A stretch of 64,000 nt of DNA from Streptomyces humicola (GTDB lineage: Bacteria > Actinomycetota > Actinomycetes > Streptomycetales > Streptomycetaceae), in the NCBI RefSeq assembly GCF_024436035.1, contig NZ_JANFNG010000008.1, forward strand, positions 124,001-188,000, in the 5' to 3' direction. Position 1 is the first letter of the stretch. The number at the start of each line of letters is the position of its first letter. The notes under the pieces were generated by a model. It saw only the letters and a list, made by a program, of their open reading frames with translations. It made no database searches and was not told the origin of the DNA. Below, in pieces: positions 51,527 to 60,317 of this stretch. A program made the position numbers and the translations under genes.

Positions 51527-51743
51527 GGCGAACTCCAGAAGAAAGCAGGCGAATTCACAGAGGCGCCGCACGGCGGCGGCATCGGAGGTGTTGAGGCCGC
51601 GCCCGAATCCATGTCGCACGAACACCCGGCAGCGCCGGACTCAGGATTGGGCGAGGTCCTGGAAACGGGGGCCGTAGGCCCCTATCGCATTCGCTTGCTC
51701 AAGAAAAACTCCCGCGACAACCAGGACCCCTGGAGCTGCGCGA

Positions 51744-51862
51744 GGGGTCCGCGCTTGCCATAAGCCCTGCTGCTTACGGCCTGGTCATCACCCGGGGCAC
51801 CCCGCCACGGACGGAGGGTTGCCGGACAGCGGGCCGGGGCCTTTTCGCTGTCGCTCGTGACC
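51744..51862 (-). promoter_or_regulatory. SAM-IV riboswitch
   Basis: On the minus strand the aptamer reads GGTCACGAGCGACAGCG (51862-51846), GTCCGGCAACCCTCCGTCC, GGGGTGCCCCGGGTGATGAC and AGCAGGGCTTATGGCAAGCG ending CGGACCCC. These are the SAM-I/SAM-IV core strands and the SAM-IV-specific 3' pseudoknot region. Hairpins downstream (GGACCCC/GGGGTCC at 51724-51750 and GGGGCC-TAC-GGCCCC at 51668-51682) may form the expression platform. The controlled gene is the cysteine desulfurase at 50159-51526. Confidence 0.88.
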
Positions 51863-51898
51863 TGCGCAGAAGTATGCCATGTGATTGCGCGCCCGCAA

Positions 51899-51927
51899 GC
51901 GTGGTGTCCGCAGTGCGGACACCACGC
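51899..51927 (-). terminator. Terminator hairpin after trpD
   Basis: A perfect inverted repeat with 14-base arms and one central base, which folds as a 12-bp stem (GCGTGGTGTCCG) with a 5-base loop. It lies 20 bases past the trpD stop and 37 bases before the SAM-IV aptamer, separating the two transcripts. Confidence 0.75.
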
Positions 51928-51946
51928 GTACGTCGCACCGCCGCGC

Positions 51947-53011
51947 CTATGCGTTGCTCGCCGCCACCCAGCGCTCCAGCACGCGCTGGGCCGCGCCCGA
52001 GTCGATCGACTCGGCGGCACGGGCGATCCCCGCGGCGATCTGCTCTTCGAGCGCGCCCCCACCCACCTCCAACGCCACCAGCGCGGCAGCCGAGTTGAGC
52101 AGCACCGCGTCCCGTACCGGGCCCCGCTCGCCGGCGAGCAGCCGCCGCGCGACATCCGCGTTGTACGCGGCATCGGCTCCGCGCAGCGCCTCCACCGGGA
52201 CGAGGTCGATGCCGACGTCCCTCGGGTCGAACGTGGTCGGCTCGACCTTGCCGTCCCGCACCTGCCACACATGCGAGGTGGCGGTGGTCGTCAGCTCGTC
52301 CAGGCCGTCGTCGCCGCGGAAGACCAGCGCCGAGGAGCCGCGCTCGGCGAGCACTCCGGCAAGGATCGGCGCCATCCGGGCATCGGCGACGCCGGTCGCC
52401 TGGGCGGTGACCCGAGCCGGGTTGGTAAGCGGGCCGAGGAAATTGAAGATGGTCGCGATGCCCAGCTCGCGGCGAGCGTTGATCACGTGCCGCAGTGCGG
52501 GATGGTGCTTCACCGCGAAGCAGAAGGTGATCCCGGCCTCCTGCGCGACCTGGACGACCCGCTGTGGGCTCAACTCCAGGTTGACGCCGAGTCGTTCGAG
52601 CACATCGGAGGCGCCGCTCGACGACGAGGCCGCCCGGTTTCCGTGCTTGACGACCTGCGTGCCGGTGCCGGCGACGACGATCGCCGACATCGTCGAGATG
52701 TTCACCGTCTTGGCCCGGTCACCTCCCGTGCCGACGATGTCGACGGCGGGACCGGGGACCTCGATGAGGTTCGCGTGTGCGTACATCGTCCGTACGATCC
52801 CGGAGACCTCCTCGACCGTCTCGCCCTTGGCTCGCAGGGCCACCGCGAAGCCTGCGATCTGGGCGTCGGTCGCCTCGCCGTTCATGATCCGATCCATCGC
52901 CCAGGCGGTGTCCTCGCCGCCCAGGTCCTGCCCTGCGAGCAGCGCGCTCAGCACGTCCGGCCAGGTGCGAGCCGCCATGGTGTCGCCTCCGGCTGGGGTC
53001 TGGGCGTTCAT
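51947..53011 (-). CDS. trpD: Anthranilate phosphoribosyltransferase TrpD
   Basis: A 354-residue enzyme joining anthranilate to PRPP, the step after anthranilate synthase. Signature motifs are [21 protein letters not shown] (PRPP site), [18 protein letters not shown] and [20 protein letters not shown]. Two in-frame starts (53011 and 52978) both have purine-rich sites; the first is kept. It stands apart from trpEG (24.4 kb), so tryptophan genes are scattered here. Confidence 0.97.
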   Translation of the reverse strand: MNAQTPAGGDTMAARTWPDVLSALLAGQDLGGEDTAWAMDRIMNGEATDAQIAGFAVALRAKGETVEEVSGIVRTMYAHANLIEVPGPAVDIVGTGGDRAKTVNISTMSAIVVAGTGTQVVKHGNRAASSSSGASDVLERLGVNLELSPQRVVQVAQEAGITFCFAVKHHPALRHVINARRELGIATIFNFLGPLTNPARVTAQATGVADARMAPILAGVLAERGSSALVFRGDDGLDELTTTATSHVWQVRDGKVEPTTFDPRDVGIDLVPVEALRGADAAYNADVARRLLAGERGPVRDAVLLNSAAALVALEVGGGALEEQIAAGIARAAESIDSGAAQRVLERWVAASNA

Positions 53012-53216
53012 GGTCCACGCTCCTGGTCGTCGAGGTCTCCTGCCGGGGTCAGGCCCCGGGTGCTCCCGAGCCTAGCGGCGCGCACCCACCCGGCGACGCC
53101 ACGCCCGCACTGCGGACCCGGGCCGAGTAGCCCGAGTAGTCGGGCAGGTCGAGAGCGGGACCGTCCGTCCGAGCGCGGCCCGGAGCAGCAACAGGTCCTC
53201 CACGGTGACATCGGGG

Positions 53217-53375
53217 CGCATCGCGCCAACGCCGACCTGGTGAGAGACTGCCGGCGGGTCGCCGTGCTGGCCCCGATTCCCAAGGCACCCGGCGCGAGCC
53301 CGAGCGCCGCCGAGCAGGTGGCCTCGCTGCGGCAGGGCGGCCGCGCACGCCGAGCAGATCCGCATCGTGTGGCAC
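53217..53375 (+). pseudogene. Possible C-terminal remnant of a patatin-like phospholipase
   Basis: A plus-strand stretch reads ANADLVRDCRRVAVLAPIPK then SPSAAEQVASLRQGG, which resembles the NADLA-x-RVxVLAPxP ... LRAxGA end of patatin-like phospholipases. The frame then diverges and no upstream catalytic part (GXSXG) is found. It lies between trpD and the respiratory operon. It is short, so chance similarity cannot be excluded. The rest of 53012-53459 shows no gene apart from this and the terminator. Confidence 0.35.
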
Positions 53376-53389
53376 GGCTGAGTTCCCGG

Positions 53390-53438
53390 CCACACACCAG
53401 GGCCCGTGACCTTGAAGGTCACGGGCCCTGGTGTGTGG
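53390..53438. terminator. 22-bp stem terminator after qcrB
   Basis: Arms 53390-53411 and 53417-53438 (22 bp, beginning CCACACACCAGGGCCC) are perfectly complementary around a 5-base loop, 22 bases past the qcrB stop on the minus strand. It could act in both directions. Confidence 0.88.
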
Positions 53439-53459
53439 CGTCAGCCGGGCGGCCGTCGG

Positions 53460-55106
53460 TCAGTGGTGGCCGTGGCCGCTGGTGATCTCCTCGTGCTCCT
53501 CGACGGTCGGCTTCGGGATCTGGCTGCCCTCGCCGTAGAAGCCCTGCGACAGCTTCGCCCGCATCTTGGTCATCGTGCCGATCTTCCGCCGGACACCGTT
53601 CTCGTCGACCTCAGGCCCGACCTCGATCGGCTGCGGCTGCTCATGCTGGGTCAGCGTGTACAGCGTGTCCTGCGGCAGCGGCTCGTGCACCTCGATGAAC
53701 TCACCATGGGGCAGCCGCTTGATCACACCGGTCTCCCGGCCGTGCAGCACCTTGTCCTTGTCACGCCGCTGCAGACCCAGGCAGATCCGCTTGGTGGCGA
53801 CGAACGTCAGCAACGGCAGCAGGAAGAACCCGATCCGCACGAACCACGTCACCGCATTGATCGACAGGTGGAAGTGCGTGGCCACGATGTCGTTGCCGCC
53901 ACCGAGCAGCAGCACCAGATACCAAGCGATCCACGCCGCACCCACACCCGTACGTACCGGGTGGTTCCGCGGACGGTCCAGGATGTGGTGCTCACGCTTG
54001 TCACCGGTCACCCACGACTCGATGAAGGGGTAGACAGCGATCGCCGCCAGTACGAGCGGGAAGATCATCAGCGGCACGAACACGCCCAACTGGAGCGTGT
54101 GGCCGAGGAAGTTGATCTCCCAGCCGGGCATGGCGCGGATCAGGCCCTCGGAAAAGCCCATGTACCAGTCGGGCTGGGCGCCGGTGGAGACCTGGTCCGG
54201 CCGGTACGGGCCGTACTCCCAGATCGGGTTGATCGACGCCAGCGCCGCCATCCCGGCGATCACGCCGAACACCAGGAAGAAGAAACCACCCGCCTTGGCC
54301 ATGTACACCGGCAGCAGCGGCATGCCGACCACGTTCTTCTCCGTGCGGCCGGGACCGGGGAACTGCGTGTGCTTGTGGTAGAAGACCAGGATCAGGTGCG
54401 CCACCAGCAGACCCGCCATGATCCCCGGCAGCAGCAGGATGTGGATCGTGTAGAACCGCGCCACGAAGTCATGGCCCGGGAACTCCCCGCCGAACAGGAA
54501 CATCGACAGGTAGGTGCCCACGATCGGCACCGACAGGATCGCGCCCTCCATGAACCGCACACCGGTACCGGAGAGCAGGTCGTCGGGGAGCGAGTAGCCG
54601 GTGAAGCCGGTGAACATGCCCAGCACCAGCAGCAGGAAGCCGAACAGCCAGTTGATCTCACGCGGCTTGCGGAACGCGCCGGTGAAGAACACCCGCATCA
54701 TGTGAACCAGCATCGCGGCGATGAAGACGATCGCCGCCCAGTGGTGGATCTGGCGGATCAGCAGACCGCCGCGCACCTCGAAGCTGATGTTCATCGTCGA
54801 GGCGAACGCCTCGGACATGCGGATGCCCTGCAACGGCACATACGGCCCGCTGTAGACCACCTCGTTCATGCTCGGGTGGAAGAACAGCGTCAGGTACACA
54901 CCCGTCAGGATGATGATGATGAAGCTGTAGAGCGCGACCTCACCCAGCATGAACGACCAGTGGTCGGGAAAGATCTTGCGCATGTTCGCCTTGGCCAGGC
55001 TGTAGATCCCCAGCCGGCCGTCGGCCCAGTCCGCCACCCGCTCACCGGCAGGAGCCTTCCCCCGCCTCGCAGTGGCGTCGTTCGTCGCGTGGCTTGCAGT
55101 GCTCAT
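53460..55106 (-). CDS. qcrB: Cytochrome bc1 complex cytochrome b subunit QcrB
   Basis: A 548-residue membrane subunit carrying two b hemes and the menaquinol sites of the actinobacterial bcc complex. Heme-ligating histidine pairs fall in LIRQIHHWAAIVF and MLVHMMRVFFTG, later ARFYTIHILLLPG. PDWYMGFSEGLIRAMP is the PEWY-like quinol-oxidation loop region. The long C-terminal extension (about 120 residues, ending EEITSGHGHH) is typical of actinobacteria. The ATG overlaps the qcrA stop (ATGA). It is the last gene of ctaE-qcrC-qcrA-qcrB. Confidence 0.97.
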   Translation of the reverse strand: MSTASHATNDATARRGKAPAGERVADWADGRLGIYSLAKANMRKIFPDHWSFMLGEVALYSFIIIILTGVYLTLFFHPSMNEVVYSGPYVPLQGIRMSEAFASTMNISFEVRGGLLIRQIHHWAAIVFIAAMLVHMMRVFFTGAFRKPREINWLFGFLLLVLGMFTGFTGYSLPDDLLSGTGVRFMEGAILSVPIVGTYLSMFLFGGEFPGHDFVARFYTIHILLLPGIMAGLLVAHLILVFYHKHTQFPGPGRTEKNVVGMPLLPVYMAKAGGFFFLVFGVIAGMAALASINPIWEYGPYRPDQVSTGAQPDWYMGFSEGLIRAMPGWEINFLGHTLQLGVFVPLMIFPLVLAAIAVYPFIESWVTGDKREHHILDRPRNHPVRTGVGAAWIAWYLVLLLGGGNDIVATHFHLSINAVTWFVRIGFFLLPLLTFVATKRICLGLQRRDKDKVLHGRETGVIKRLPHGEFIEVHEPLPQDTLYTLTQHEQPQPIEVGPEVDENGVRRKIGTMTKMRAKLSQGFYGEGSQIPKPTVEEHEEITSGHGHH

Positions 55107-56170
55107 CCGCGCTCCCAGAAGCTCGGGCCGACGGGTTCGGTGAAGTCGCCGAGTGCCTCGAGGTTGCCCTGCGCGTTCACGCCGATCTGCAGCTGCGGCA
55201 GGGCGTGTCCGGCCGGGCCGAAGATCACGCGGCCGCCGTCGGAGAGGTCGAACGTCGACTGGTGGCAGGGGCAGAGCACGTGGTGGGTCTGCTGCTCGTA
55301 GAGGCTGATCGGGCAGCCGACGTGCGTGCAGATCTTGGAGAACGCCACGATGCCGTCGTGCGACCAGTCGAGCTCACGCTTGTCCTTGATGTCCTGCGGG
55401 TGCAGGCGGACGAGCATGAGCGCGGCCTTGGCCAGCTCGGTCTGGTAGTTGGGGTCGTCCTCGCTGAAGCCCTGCGGCTGCGCGAAGGTCAGTGAGCCGA
55501 CCTGGATGTCCTCGGGGCGTAGCGGCTGATTGGTGTTCATGTTCATCAGCTCGAGGCCCTTGCGCCACGCGGTGTGGCGGAGCTTGTCCTCCGGCAGCGG
55601 GCCGAGGTCGCGCAGGAGCACGAGCCCGGAGAGCGGCACCATGGCCAGCGCGCCGAACATCGTGTTGCGGATCAGCTTGCGGCGGCCGAACTGGCTCTCC
55701 TTGGCGCCCTGCCTGAAGTCGGCCAGTACCTGGGCCTTGACCTCGGGCTCGGCCTCGATCGGGTGACGCTCTTGGGGCATCTCCTCGTCGGACATCAGCG
55801 TGCGGGCCCAGTGGACCGCGCCGGCGCCGATGCAGAACAGGGCGAGGCCCAGCGTGAGCCCGAGGGCGAAGTTCAGCGCGCTGACGTGCCCGAACGGGAA
55901 GATGTAGACGATCTTGTCGATCGGCAGGGCCACATACGACGCGATGAAGCCGACGGTGGCCAGCATCGAGATCGTGAACAGCAGCGCCACGGTGCGCTCT
56001 GAGCGCTTAGCGGCCTGCTCGTCGATGTCCTGGCGGCGCGGCTCGTGGGGCGGCAGACCAGGGTCGGCGAACGGGCCGTCCGTGACCGCTACCGTCCCCT
56101 CGTGCCCGCTTGTCCGCTCAGGGAACTTTTCTTCTGACATGTCCTCGTGGGATCCAGGCTGGCTACTCAT
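55103..56170 (-). CDS. qcrA: Rieske iron-sulfur subunit QcrA
   Basis: A 355-residue subunit with about three membrane helices in the first half and a C-terminal Rieske domain. KICTHVGCPISLYEQQ and HHVLCPCHQSTFDLSDG supply the Cys-His/Cys-His ligands of the [2Fe-2S] cluster. It receives the first electron from menaquinol. The ATG overlaps the qcrC stop by four bases; an internal ATG (MSEEKFP) ten codons later is an alternative start. Confidence 0.97.
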   Translation of the reverse strand: MSSQPGSHEDMSEEKFPERTSGHEGTVAVTDGPFADPGLPPHEPRRQDIDEQAAKRSERTVALLFTISMLATVGFIASYVALPIDKIVYIFPFGHVSALNFALGLTLGLALFCIGAGAVHWARTLMSDEEMPQERHPIEAEPEVKAQVLADFRQGAKESQFGRRKLIRNTMFGALAMVPLSGLVLLRDLGPLPEDKLRHTAWRKGLELMNMNTNQPLRPEDIQVGSLTFAQPQGFSEDDPNYQTELAKAALMLVRLHPQDIKDKRELDWSHDGIVAFSKICTHVGCPISLYEQQTHHVLCPCHQSTFDLSDGGRVIFGPAGHALPQLQIGVNAQGNLEALGDFTEPVGPSFWERG

Positions 56171-56973
56171 GACTTCCTGGCCTTCGTGGTCCGAGCGGCG
56201 ACCCAGACCGCCACGGCGATCATCGCGCCGAGACCGAAGATCCAGCCGAACAGGCCCTCACTCACCGGGCCGAGGCCACCGAGCTCCAGGCCGCCCTCGC
56301 TGGGCGAGCTGCTCGAGTCGACCTTGCCGAGGTAGGCGACGATGTCCTTCTTGTCCTTCTCCGGCATGGTGCTGTCGGGGAAGGACGGCATGTTCTGCGG
56401 GCCGGTGAGCATGGCCTCGTAGATGTACTTCGGCGGGATGCCGTTGAGGGTGGGGGCGAACTTGCCGTTCGACAGCGCACCACCCTTGCCGGACGCGTTG
56501 TGGCACTGCGCGCAGTTGGTGCGGAACAGCTGGCCGCCGTTGGCGATGTCCGCGCCGTCCGGGCTGTACTGCTGCTTCGTCGGGATCGACGGGCCGGGGC
56601 CGAGCGAGGCGATGTACGCAGCCAGCTGGTCGATCTGCGTCTGGTTGTAGATCGCCTTCTTACGCGGGATCTGCGCGCCGGGCTGCTGGGCGGGCATGCG
56701 GCCGGTGCCGACCTGGAAGTCGACCGCCGCGGAGCCGACGCCCACCAGGCTCGGGCCGGTGCTCGTTCCCTGCCCGGAGGCGCCGTGGCAGGTAGCGCAG
56801 CCGACGGAGTAGAGCTTCTTGCCCTCCTCGATGGCGAGGGACTGGGATGAGTCGGCCTGCGCCTTCTCAGCCGGCGCGAAAGCGGCGTACAGCCCCCCGG
56901 TGGCCGCGAGCGCGAAGAGTAGGACGACGAGCGCGGCCAGCGGGTGGCGCCGTCGTGCGGAGAGCTTTTTCAC
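56167..56973 (-). CDS. qcrC: Diheme cytochrome c subunit QcrC
   Basis: A 268-residue subunit with an N-terminal signal anchor, two c-type heme sites (CATCHG near residue 58 and CAQCHN near 155) and a C-terminal membrane helix ([15 protein letters not shown]). Actinobacteria use this diheme protein in place of soluble cytochrome c to pass electrons directly to the aa3 oxidase. GTG start at 56973. It lies 86 bases downstream of ctaE. Confidence 0.97.
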   Translation of the reverse strand: MKKLSARRRHPLAALVVLLFALAATGGLYAAFAPAEKAQADSSQSLAIEEGKKLYSVGCATCHGASGQGTSTGPSLVGVGSAAVDFQVGTGRMPAQQPGAQIPRKKAIYNQTQIDQLAAYIASLGPGPSIPTKQQYSPDGADIANGGQLFRTNCAQCHNASGKGGALSNGKFAPTLNGIPPKYIYEAMLTGPQNMPSFPDSTMPEKDKKDIVAYLGKVDSSSSPSEGGLELGGLGPVSEGLFGWIFGLGAMIAVAVWVAARTTKARKS

Positions 56974-57015
56974 GGATTACCCCGGTGTCAGGATCTTCTA
57001 CGTCGATGCTTCTGA

Positions 57016-57049
57016 AGGGGTCCCCCCGCTGAGCAGGGGGAGGGCCCGG
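57016..57049. repeat. Partial dispersed-repeat module, copy D
   Basis: In the ctaE-qcrC gap, read on the minus strand, CCCTCCCCCTGCTCAGCG followed by GGGGGACCCC matches the hairpin module found in copy C at 45073-45101. Confidence 0.5.
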
Positions 57050-57059
57050 TGCGAGCCCG

Positions 57060-57680
57060 TTACTTGATCAGGTAGATCGTGGCGAAGAGGCCGATCCAGA
57101 CGACATCGACGAAGTGCCAGTAGTAGGACACGACAATCGCCGCCGTGGCCTGTTCATGGGTGAACCTCCTGGCCGCGTACGTCCTGCCGAGGACCAGCAG
57201 GAAGGCGATCAGACCGCCCGTCACGTGCAACCCGTGGAAGCCGGTGGTCAGGTAGAACACCGAGCCGTAAGGGCTGGAGCTGAGCGAGAGGCCGTCGTTC
57301 CTGACCAGGTCCGTGTACTCGAAGATCTGGCCGCCGATGAAGACCGCGCCCATGATGAAGGTGATCGTGAACCACCGGCGGAGCTTCTTCACGTCACCGC
57401 GCTCGGCGGCGAAGACGCCGAGCTGGCAGGTGAGCGAGGAGAGCACGAGCACCGTGGTGTTGCACGACGCGAACGGCACGTTCAGATGGTCGTTCTGGCT
57501 GTGCCAGAAGGCCGTCCCGGTCACAGACCGCAGGGTGAAGTACATCGCGAAGAGGGCCGCGAAGAACATCAGCTCGGAACTCAGCCAGATGATGGTTCCG
57601 ACGCTGGTGAGGTTCGGCCGGTTGACCGACGGGTGCGCGTGCCCGGTTTCTACTGCTGTTGCTGTCGCCACGACCGACAT
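57060..57680 (-). CDS. ctaE: Cytochrome c oxidase subunit III CtaE
   Basis: A 206-residue five-helix subunit III of the aa3 oxidase. Marks are [22 protein letters not shown] at the first helix (slightly beyond residue 25), [13 protein letters not shown] and [19 protein letters not shown] at the end. It heads the ctaE-qcrCAB operon. The ATG at 57680 is embedded in a 21-base palindrome and lacks a Shine-Dalgarno sequence. Confidence 0.97.
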   Translation of the reverse strand: MSVVATATAVETGHAHPSVNRPNLTSVGTIIWLSSELMFFAALFAMYFTLRSVTGTAFWHSQNDHLNVPFASCNTTVLVLSSLTCQLGVFAAERGDVKKLRRWFTITFIMGAVFIGGQIFEYTDLVRNDGLSLSSSPYGSVFYLTTGFHGLHVTGGLIAFLLVLGRTYAARRFTHEQATAAIVVSYYWHFVDVVWIGLFATIYLIK

Positions 57681-57691
57681 TATGTCGGTCG
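57671..57691. promoter_or_regulatory. 21-base palindrome across the ctaE start codon
   Basis: CGACCGACAT-T-ATGTCGGTCG has perfect 10-base arms, and the ctaE ATG is in one arm (57680-57678). In RNA it could fold as a 9-bp stem with a UAA loop hiding the start codon, or as DNA serve as an operator. Confidence 0.55.
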
Positions 57692-57953
57692 CTTATCTCG
57701 TGCTGACTCCGGGGGGTACCCCTCGGTGTGTCAAGGCACTCCGGGGTACTCGCGTGGCGTATCGCAGGAGTCCCCCGAAGGAGCGAAGAGAGGCGGAAGC
57801 GCAGGTGGTGACGGGCCGTCGGCAAGGGCCCGGATCCGCGGCGCGGCGGTCGATGGTGCGGTTCCGGTGTGACCGAACCCTCCTCGGGCACGTTGTCCGG
57901 GGAGTAGCATCCAGGCGTCCGCGCTGCGAACCCTCAACGAGGAGGCACCGCCC

Positions 57954-58364
57954 ATGGAGCAGGCACCCGCCACGGTGCTCGTCTACAGCGACGACAGGAA
58001 CGTCCGTGAGCAGGTCCGTCTCGCCGCCGGGCGCAGGCCCGCCGCCGACGTGCCGCCGGTGGAGTTCCTCGAATGCGCGACCCAGCCCGCGGTGCTGGCC
58101 GCGCTCGACCGGGGCGGTATCGATGTCTGCGTGCTCGACGGCGAGGCCGTGCCGTCCGGGGGCATGGGCATCTGCCGCCAGATCAAGGACGAGATCTTCC
58201 ACTGTCCTCCGGTGCTGGTGCTCATCGGGCGGCCGGAGGACGCGTGGCTTGCGACCTGGAGCCGGGCCGATGCCGTGGTGACGCACCCGATCGACCCGGT
58301 GGCCCTCGCGGACGCCCTCGCCGGCCTGCTGCGCAACCGCCTGACGGCCTCCAACAACGGCTAG
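57954..58364 (+). CDS. Receiver-like (pseudo-response-regulator) protein
   Basis: A 136-residue single domain with a CheY-like pattern: VLVYSDDRNVREQV (acidic pair), VCVLDGEAVPSGGMG (possible phospho-Asp), then VLVLIGRPEDAW and VVTHPIDPVALADAL. The conserved Ser/Thr and Lys of receivers are replaced (IGR; HP instead of KP), so normal phospho-switching is doubtful. There is no output domain. GAGGAGG precedes the ATG. It lies divergent from ctaE, between the two halves of the respiratory gene cluster, a position kept in streptomycetes (recalled). Confidence 0.8.
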   Translation: MEQAPATVLVYSDDRNVREQVRLAAGRRPAADVPPVEFLECATQPAVLAALDRGGIDVCVLDGEAVPSGGMGICRQIKDEIFHCPPVLVLIGRPEDAWLATWSRADAVVTHPIDPVALADALAGLLRNRLTASNNG

Positions 58365-58386
58365 GCCGGACGGGCAGGCCTGAGGG

Positions 58387-59706
58387 CTACCGCTGCGGTG
58401 TGAGGCGGGCGGGGGTTCCGCCGCGCCCCCCGACTGCGTTGCTGTGGGCGCTCAGCGCGGCCTGCTCGGCCGGGGTGCCGCGCGTGCTCTCACCGCTCTG
58501 GCCCTGTATCGCGCTGCCCTTCTTCCACTGGTCCCAGGACAGGTTCCAGTCACCGAAGCCGTTGCCGAACGGCTCCATCTTGGCGCCGTTGCTGTTGACG
58601 ACCTGCACTATGTCGCCCGGCCGCACCTCGTTGAAGAACCAGTGCGCGTTGTCGGTGCTCATGCCCGTGCAGCCGTGGCTGACGTTGGCCGAGCCCTGGG
58701 AGCCCACCGACCAGGGTGCGGCATGCACGAACTCGCCGCTCCAGGTGAGCCGGACGGCCCAGTAGACCGGCAGGTCGTAGGAGTTGGAGCTGCCGTCGGG
58801 GATGCCGATGGTGCTGCTCTTCATCCGCACGAAGGCTTCCCGGTCGATGACCACCTTGATACCGTTGCGCGTCTCGAAGCCCGGTTTGCCGGTAGTGATG
58901 GGTATGGTCCGTTCCGTCTGGCCGTTGCGGCTGATGGTGAGTTCGTGTGCGCCGGCGTCGGTGACGGCTATGACCTTGTCGCCGGTGTGCATGGACAGCG
59001 GTGCGGAGGGGCCACCGTAGACCTTGCCCCAGATGCGCTGGCCCTCCAGGGAGCTGGAGACGTATATGTCCGTGTTCGCGGGCCAGTAGTCGCGCGGCCG
59101 GAAGTGCAGGGTGCGGTCGTCGACCCAGTACCAGGAGCCCACGACGGCCGGGGAGCTGGTGACGTGCAGCGAACGCTCGACGACGGCACGGGCTGCAGCG
59201 CCCTTGACCGGGCTGCTGAGCGCGGCGGTGATCGGCTGTCCGACCCCGTAGGTACCGGCGTCGGGGCCGAAGGTGACGCGGATGGTGTTGTCGGCCGCCT
59301 TGGTGTCGAAGCCGATGGTCTGCAGGCCCGGCCGGTGGTCGGAGTTCTCCGTGCTCACCCGGACGGTGTAATGCACCCCTGGGACGAGCTGAGAGGTGCT
59401 GTGCCACGACTTGTCGTCGGCGCCGAGTTCGCCCCGCACGTAGCGGCCTGTGCCGTCCGTGGCGGTGACGTCGGTGATCCGGTTGCCCCCCTTGATGGCT
59501 ATCTGCAGCGGCTTGGTCGGGTCGGCCTGCTTGGCACCGTCCGGATCGCTGTAGGTGACCTGTCCGGTGGCGTCGTAGGGCTTCCCGGCCTGCGGGTTCC
59601 CCCCCGAACTGCTGCAAGAAGTGGTGAGCCCCGCCGTCAGAGGCGCGAGAAGCGCGAGATACGAGGCGCGGCAGAGCGCCGACCGGCATCGAGGAGTGTG
59701 GCTCAT
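58387..59706 (-). CDS. L,D-transpeptidase lipoprotein
   Basis: A 439-residue exported protein. The signal sequence ends TSCSSSGG, a slightly atypical lipobox. Two Ig-like domains (about 45-280) precede a YkuD catalytic domain whose motif HGCTGMSTDNAHWFF holds the nucleophile Cys, with the upstream His in EFVHAAPWSVG. It makes 3-3 (meso-DAP to meso-DAP) peptidoglycan cross-links. The ATG at 59706 starts MSHTPRCRS. It separates ctaE-qcrCAB from ctaCDF. Confidence 0.93.
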   Translation of the reverse strand: MSHTPRCRSALCRASYLALLAPLTAGLTTSCSSSGGNPQAGKPYDATGQVTYSDPDGAKQADPTKPLQIAIKGGNRITDVTATDGTGRYVRGELGADDKSWHSTSQLVPGVHYTVRVSTENSDHRPGLQTIGFDTKAADNTIRVTFGPDAGTYGVGQPITAALSSPVKGAAARAVVERSLHVTSSPAVVGSWYWVDDRTLHFRPRDYWPANTDIYVSSSLEGQRIWGKVYGGPSAPLSMHTGDKVIAVTDAGAHELTISRNGQTERTIPITTGKPGFETRNGIKVVIDREAFVRMKSSTIGIPDGSSNSYDLPVYWAVRLTWSGEFVHAAPWSVGSQGSANVSHGCTGMSTDNAHWFFNEVRPGDIVQVVNSNGAKMEPFGNGFGDWNLSWDQWKKGSAIQGQSGESTRGTPAEQAALSAHSNAVGGRGGTPARLTPQR

Positions 59707-59845
59707 GGTCACACGGTAAGAAGAATCACCCCACTCGGCGCGTTGCGTACCGTCAAATGGGGCACGCCGCGCATCAGGGGGTTTCCGCTCCGGGCGCATC
59801 CCGCCGTTGCCGCCGTTGACGAGCACGCGCCGCCCGTACGGACGA

Positions 59846-59886
59846 GGCCGGGGCCCGGACGCCGTCGTGGCGCCCGGGCCCCGGCC
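59846..59886 (-). terminator. Terminator hairpin after ctaF
   Basis: 13-base perfect arms (GGCCGGGGCCCGG with its complement) enclose a 15-base loop, starting about 33 bases past the ctaF stop on the minus strand. Confidence 0.82.
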
Positions 59887-59918
59887 CGGTGTACTAGTGG
59901 TGCAGGTGCGGGTGCGGA

Positions 59919-60317
59919 TCAGTAGCGCTGGTCCTCGCCCCGGTAGTACTCGAAGACCCATCCCCACAGAGCGATCAGGATGACCGGCACGGAGAAGTAG
60001 AGCAGCCACCAGCCGAAGATGACGCCCATGAAGGCCAGCGCACCGCCGATCCCGAGGAAGAGCGGCTGCCAGCTGTGCGGGCTGAAGAAGCCCAGCTCAC
60101 CGGCGTCGTCGGCGACATCTGCGTCCTCGCGGTCCTGTGCACCGGTGTCGGCGCGGCGCGCGGTGAAGGCCAGGTAGTAGCCGATCATCACGCTCAGGCC
60201 GAAGGCCATGAACAGGGCCGTAGTGCCGGCGGTCTCGTGCGACCACAGGCCGTAGATGATGGCGACGGCGAGGATGAACACCGCCAGCCACAGGAACATC
60301 TTGCCCTGGAGCTTCAC
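59919..60317 (-). CDS. ctaF: Cytochrome c oxidase subunit IV CtaF (actinobacterial)
   Basis: A 132-residue small subunit specific to actinobacterial aa3 oxidases, with four short membrane helices ([57 protein letters not shown] and a last one). It ends [13 protein letters not shown]. The GTG start overlaps the ctaD stop (GTGA). It likely stabilises the complex rather than carrying cofactors. Confidence 0.94.
   Translation of the reverse strand: MKLQGKMFLWLAVFILAVAIIYGLWSHETAGTTALFMAFGLSVMIGYYLAFTARRADTGAQDREDADVADDAGELGFFSPHSWQPLFLGIGGALAFMGVIFGWWLLYFSVPVILIALWGWVFEYYRGEDQRY

Noticed and set aside
51680-51862. tRNA-like folding in the trpD to desulfurase gap
   Set aside because: No acceptor stem or T-loop consensus; the conserved strands fit a SAM-IV riboswitch instead.
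51899-51927. Long palindrome as a repressor operator for the desulfurase
   Set aside because: It lies 20 bases after the trpD stop and upstream of the SAM-IV aptamer and folds as a good hairpin, so a terminator is simpler; operator use is not excluded.
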